The notes beneath the pieces were generated by a model. That model had not been told where the DNA came from. It was given only the letters and a program-made list of their open reading frames with translations, and ran no database searches. Shown one piece after another: positions 61,730-64,000 of a DNA stretch of 64,000 nucleotides; within the stretch, counting starts at the first letter, position 1; each line of letters starts with the position of its first letter. The position numbers were made by a program, and so were the translations under genes. This DNA is from an uncultured Barnesiella sp. GTDB lineage: Bacteria > Bacteroidota > Bacteroidia > Bacteroidales > Barnesiellaceae_A. The DNA lies in the NCBI GenBank assembly GCA_944321085.1, contig CALUJY010000004.1, positions 124,001 to 188,000 on the forward strand. The letters run 5' to 3'.

Positions 61730-61737
61730 TATTTTTG
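61730..61737 (+). promoter_or_regulatory. -7 promoter element (TATTTTTG) of parC
   Basis: A perfect TAnnTTTG about 120 bases before the parC ATG at 61857; no clear -33 box. On the opposite strand TTACTTTG (61699-61706) may be the glyS -7 box with one mismatch. Confidence 0.45.
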
Positions 61738-61856
61738 CAGTGGCATGTTTGCCGGGAGGTACAAAAAAAGCTAAAATGCCTCTTGCTGCCCGCCCTTTCC
61801 CGAGGACGGCGTTATTTCTCCCGGTTCTTGCTCCACTCCAATACCTGATACCATCA

Positions 61857-64000
61857 ATGAGCGACGAAGAAGAAAAAGAGAAAGATAATATCCCCGGCGA
61901 TGAGGAATTGCCCCGCAATGAGGCCGGTGGCGATGTTACACGCCGCGTGCCGGTGCCCGAGCGCGGCGACGTGAAGTACCAACTATCGGGCATGTACCGT
62001 AACTGGTTTCTCGAATATGCCTCGTATGTCATACTCGAACGTGCCGTGCCGCACATCGCCGACGGCTTGAAGCCTGTGCAGCGGCGCATTTTGCATGCCA
62101 TGAAGCTGCTCGACGACGGACGTTACAACAAGGTGGCGAACATCATAGGTTCTACCATGCAGTTCCACCCGCACGGCGATGCCTCGATAGGCGACGCGCT
62201 GGTGCAGATGGGGCAGAAAGAGTTGCTCATAGATTGTCAGGGAAACTGGGGTAACATACTTACCGGCGACAGCGCGGCTGCCCCGCGTTACATCGAGGCG
62301 CGCCTCTCGAAGTTTGCCGTCGAGGTCGTGTTCAGTCCTAAAATCACCGAGTGGCAACTCTCTTACGACGGCAGGAAAAACGAGCCGGTGACACTGCCCG
62401 TGAAATTCCCGTTGCTTTTGGCGCAAGGTGCCGAAGGCATTGCCGTAGGTCTTTCATCGAAGATACTCCCGCACAACTTCAACGAGATACTCGACGCCGC
62501 CATCGCTTACTTGCGGGGCGAGCCCTTTGAATTGTATCCCGACTTCAAAACGGGCGGCTACATAGATGTGTCGCGCTATAACGACGGCGAACGGGGCGGA
62601 CGTGTGAAAGTGCGCGCCAAGATTGAGAAGATAGACAATCGTACGCTTGCCATCACCGAAATACCCTACGGGAAGACCACACAGACGCTCATAGAGTCGA
62701 TTCTGAAAGCACAAGAGAAAAACAAGATAAAGATACGCAAGGTCGACGACAATACGGCGGCTCATGCCGAGATACTGATACACCTGCAACCGGGCGTTTC
62801 GTCCGACAAGTCGATAGATGCCCTCTATGCCTTTACCGACTGCGAGGTGAGCCTGTCGCCCAACTGCTGCGTCATCGACGACGAGAAGCCCCACTTCCTC
62901 TCGGTGAGCGATGTGTTGCGCCGCAGCGTAGAGCACACGCGCGAGCTGCTGCGACAAGAGTTGGAGATAAAGTTGGGCGAGTTGCAAGAGACGTTGCTCT
63001 TCGCTTCGTTGGAGAAAATATTTATAGAAGAACGCATCTATAAAGACCGCGAGTTCGAGGAAAGCCGTTCTATGGACGAGGCTGTGACGCACATAGACCG
63101 TCGGCTCGAACCCTTCAAGCCCCAGTTTATCCGCGAGGTGACCACCGACGATATACTCCGCCTCATGGAGATAAAGATGGCGCGCATTTTGCGTTTCAAT
63201 TCGGTCAAAGCCGACAACTTCATCGCTGCGCAACGCGAACGCATTGCCGAGACCGAGCATCATCTGGAAACACTTACCGACTATACCATAGCGTGGTATG
63301 CACACCTGAAAGAGACCTACGGGCAGCATTTCCCGCGGCTCACCGAGATACGCAATTTCGATACCATCGAGGCCACAAAAGTGGTAGAGGCTACCGAGAA
63401 ACTCTACCTCAACCGCGAAGAGGGCTTTATGGGTACTGGGTTGCAACGCGACGAGAAGGCCGAGTATGTGAGCAACTGCTCCGATATCGACGATATTATC
63501 ATCTTCTATAAAGACGGCCGCTATACGGTGGTGAAGGTGAGCGAGAAACAGTTTGTGGGAAAGAACATACTGCACCTTGCCGTATTCAAGAAAAACGATG
63601 TCCGTACTATTTATAACGTGATATATCGCGATGGTAAGGAGGGTATGTTGTTCATGAAGCGTTTTGCCGTAACGGGTGTGACGCGCGACAAGGTATATGA
63701 CCTTACGCAAGGGAAACCGGGGTCGAAAATCGTGTGGTTTACAGCCAACCCCAACGGCGAGGCCGAGATACTGAAAGTGGTATTCAAGCCCAAACCACGC
63801 ATGAAATCGCTATATACCGAGATAGATTTCGGCAAGCTGGCTATCAAGGGGCGTGCGTCGATGGGTAATATCGTCACGCGCAACGAGGTACAGAAAATTT
63901 CGCTCAAAGAACGCGGAGGTTCTACCCTCGGCGGCCGCATGGTATGGTTCGACCGCGATGTGCTGCGCCTCAACTACGACGGACGCGGCGAATGCCTCGG
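61857..64000 (+). CDS. parC: DNA topoisomerase IV subunit A (3' end outside window)
   Basis: The frame is open from this ATG to the window edge, about 714 codons. After an acidic N-terminal tail (MSDEEEKEKDNIPGDEELPR) comes the breakage-reunion domain: YASYVILERAVPHIADGLKPVQRRIL, STMQFHPHGDASIGDALVQM, and AAPRYIEARLSKF with catalytic Y145 that links to DNA. Later IPYGKTTQTLIESI and a coiled region (RRSVEHTRELLRQELEIKL) lead to the start of the C-terminal beta-pinwheel region (RGGSTLGGRMVWFDRD). Topoisomerase IV unlinks daughter chromosomes. Naming it ParC rather than GyrA rests on overall resemblance to the Bacteroidota form and on not finding a GyrA box (QRRGGKG) in the visible part. The 3' end is beyond the window. 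Confidence 0.9.
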   Translation, partial: MSDEEEKEKDNIPGDEELPRNEAGGDVTRRVPVPERGDVKYQLSGMYRNWFLEYASYVILERAVPHIADGLKPVQRRILHAMKLLDDGRYNKVANIIGSTMQFHPHGDASIGDALVQMGQKELLIDCQGNWGNILTGDSAAAPRYIEARLSKFAVEVVFSPKITEWQLSYDGRKNEPVTLPVKFPLLLAQGAEGIAVGLSSKILPHNFNEILDAAIAYLRGEPFELYPDFKTGGYIDVSRYNDGERGGRVKVRAKIEKIDNRTLAITEIPYGKTTQTLIESILKAQEKNKIKIRKVDDNTAAHAEILIHLQPGVSSDKSIDALYAFTDCEVSLSPNCCVIDDEKPHFLSVSDVLRRSVEHTRELLRQELEIKLGELQETLLFASLEKIFIEERIYKDREFEESRSMDEAVTHIDRRLEPFKPQFIREVTTDDILRLMEIKMARILRFNSVKADNFIAAQRERIAETEHHLETLTDYTIAWYAHLKETYGQHFPRLTEIRNFDTIEATKVVEATEKLYLNREEGFMGTGLQRDEKAEYVSNCSDIDDIIIFYKDGRYTVVKVSEKQFVGKNILHLAVFKKNDVRTIYNVIYRDGKEGMLFMKRFAVTGVTRDKVYDLTQGKPGSKIVWFTANPNGEAEILKVVFKPKPRMKSLYTEIDFGKLAIKGRASMGNIVTRNEVQKISLKERGGSTLGGRMVWFDRDVLRLNYDGRGECL

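Noticed and set aside
62454..63710. 418-codon open frame on the - strand
   Set aside because: Antisense to parC, which continues to the window edge.
1..64000. tRNA, rRNA, CRISPR, insertion sequence or prophage
   Set aside because: Gaps were read for T-loop-like GGTTCGAATC strings, regularly spaced repeats, transposase motifs and phage genes; none was convincing.

Overview
The window is chromosomal DNA from a member of the Bacteroidales (phylum Bacteroidota), at roughly 50% GC. Several things point there. Promoters follow the phylum-specific TTTG-N19-21-TAnnTTTG pattern, and strong Shine-Dalgarno sequences are almost absent. There is the C-terminal half of a Bacteroidota-type TonB-dependent receptor. 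Five large secreted proteins end in type IX secretion (T9SS) C-terminal sorting domains. The housekeeping set (long-form ParC, archaeal-type ProS, short SerA without an ACT domain, GlyQS-type GlyS) is also typical. The T9SS cargo argues against Bacteroides itself and towards a Barnesiella, Parabacteroides or Porphyromonas-like lineage; that last step is inference.

Layout. 0-3.6 kb: a TonB receptor (5' end outside the window), a beta-helix lipoprotein and a secreted metallophosphoesterase, all on +. 3.9-9.2 kb: two T9SS-exported multidomain surface proteins on -. 9.8-17.4 kb: a - strand run of a PEP-synthase-like receiver/ATP-grasp protein, a long coiled-coil protein, a polyprenyl diphosphate synthase, an unknown conserved protein and a TatD-type hydrolase. 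17.6-26.1 kb: metabolic and membrane genes on + (gdhA, serC-serA, argS, two tandem rhomboid proteases, a membrane-anchored endonuclease/exonuclease/phosphatase protein). 26.5-31.3 kb: an AT-richer T9SS protein and a TPR/membrane/HTH regulator on -. 31.6-33.9 kb: a small secreted protein and proS on +. 34.1-39.3 kb: rubredoxin and two tandem T9SS-exported endonuclease I proteins on -. 39.5-44.4 kb: a four-gene exporter operon on - (TolC, membrane fusion protein, two ABC-2 permeases) with no ATPase gene. 45.2-48.8 kb: priA and an SGNH hydrolase on +. 49.1 kb: hsp20 on +. 49.9-51.1 kb: mtnN-luxS on -. 51.5-55.6 kb: ispD-recG and an M23/LysM cell-wall peptidase on +. 55.8-58.0 kb: comEC on -. 58.2 kb: a cysteine-rich protein built of three 42-residue repeats on +. 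58.8-61.6 kb: glyS-lemA-FKBP on -. 61.9 kb to the end: parC on +, running off the edge.

How the genes fit together. Much of the accessory content concerns the envelope and scavenging from outside the cell: an outer-membrane receptor with a secreted phosphatase, secreted nucleases, adhesin-like T9SS proteins, a drug- or metabolite-type exporter, and ComEC for DNA uptake. The rest is core metabolism: nitrogen assimilation and serine synthesis, tRNA charging, isoprenoids, the activated-methyl cycle, and replication restart and recombination.

I see no tRNA or rRNA gene, CRISPR array, insertion sequence or prophage. I did not find a clearly new multi-gene system. The least explained items are the 42-residue repeat protein, the receiver/ATP-grasp protein with its coiled-coil neighbour, the ATPase-less exporter, and the regulator/secreted-protein pair with divergent promoters. 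Starts were moved from the longest open frame wherever the first codon was not ATG, a promoter lay inside the longer frame, or a signal peptide or SD fixed the start.
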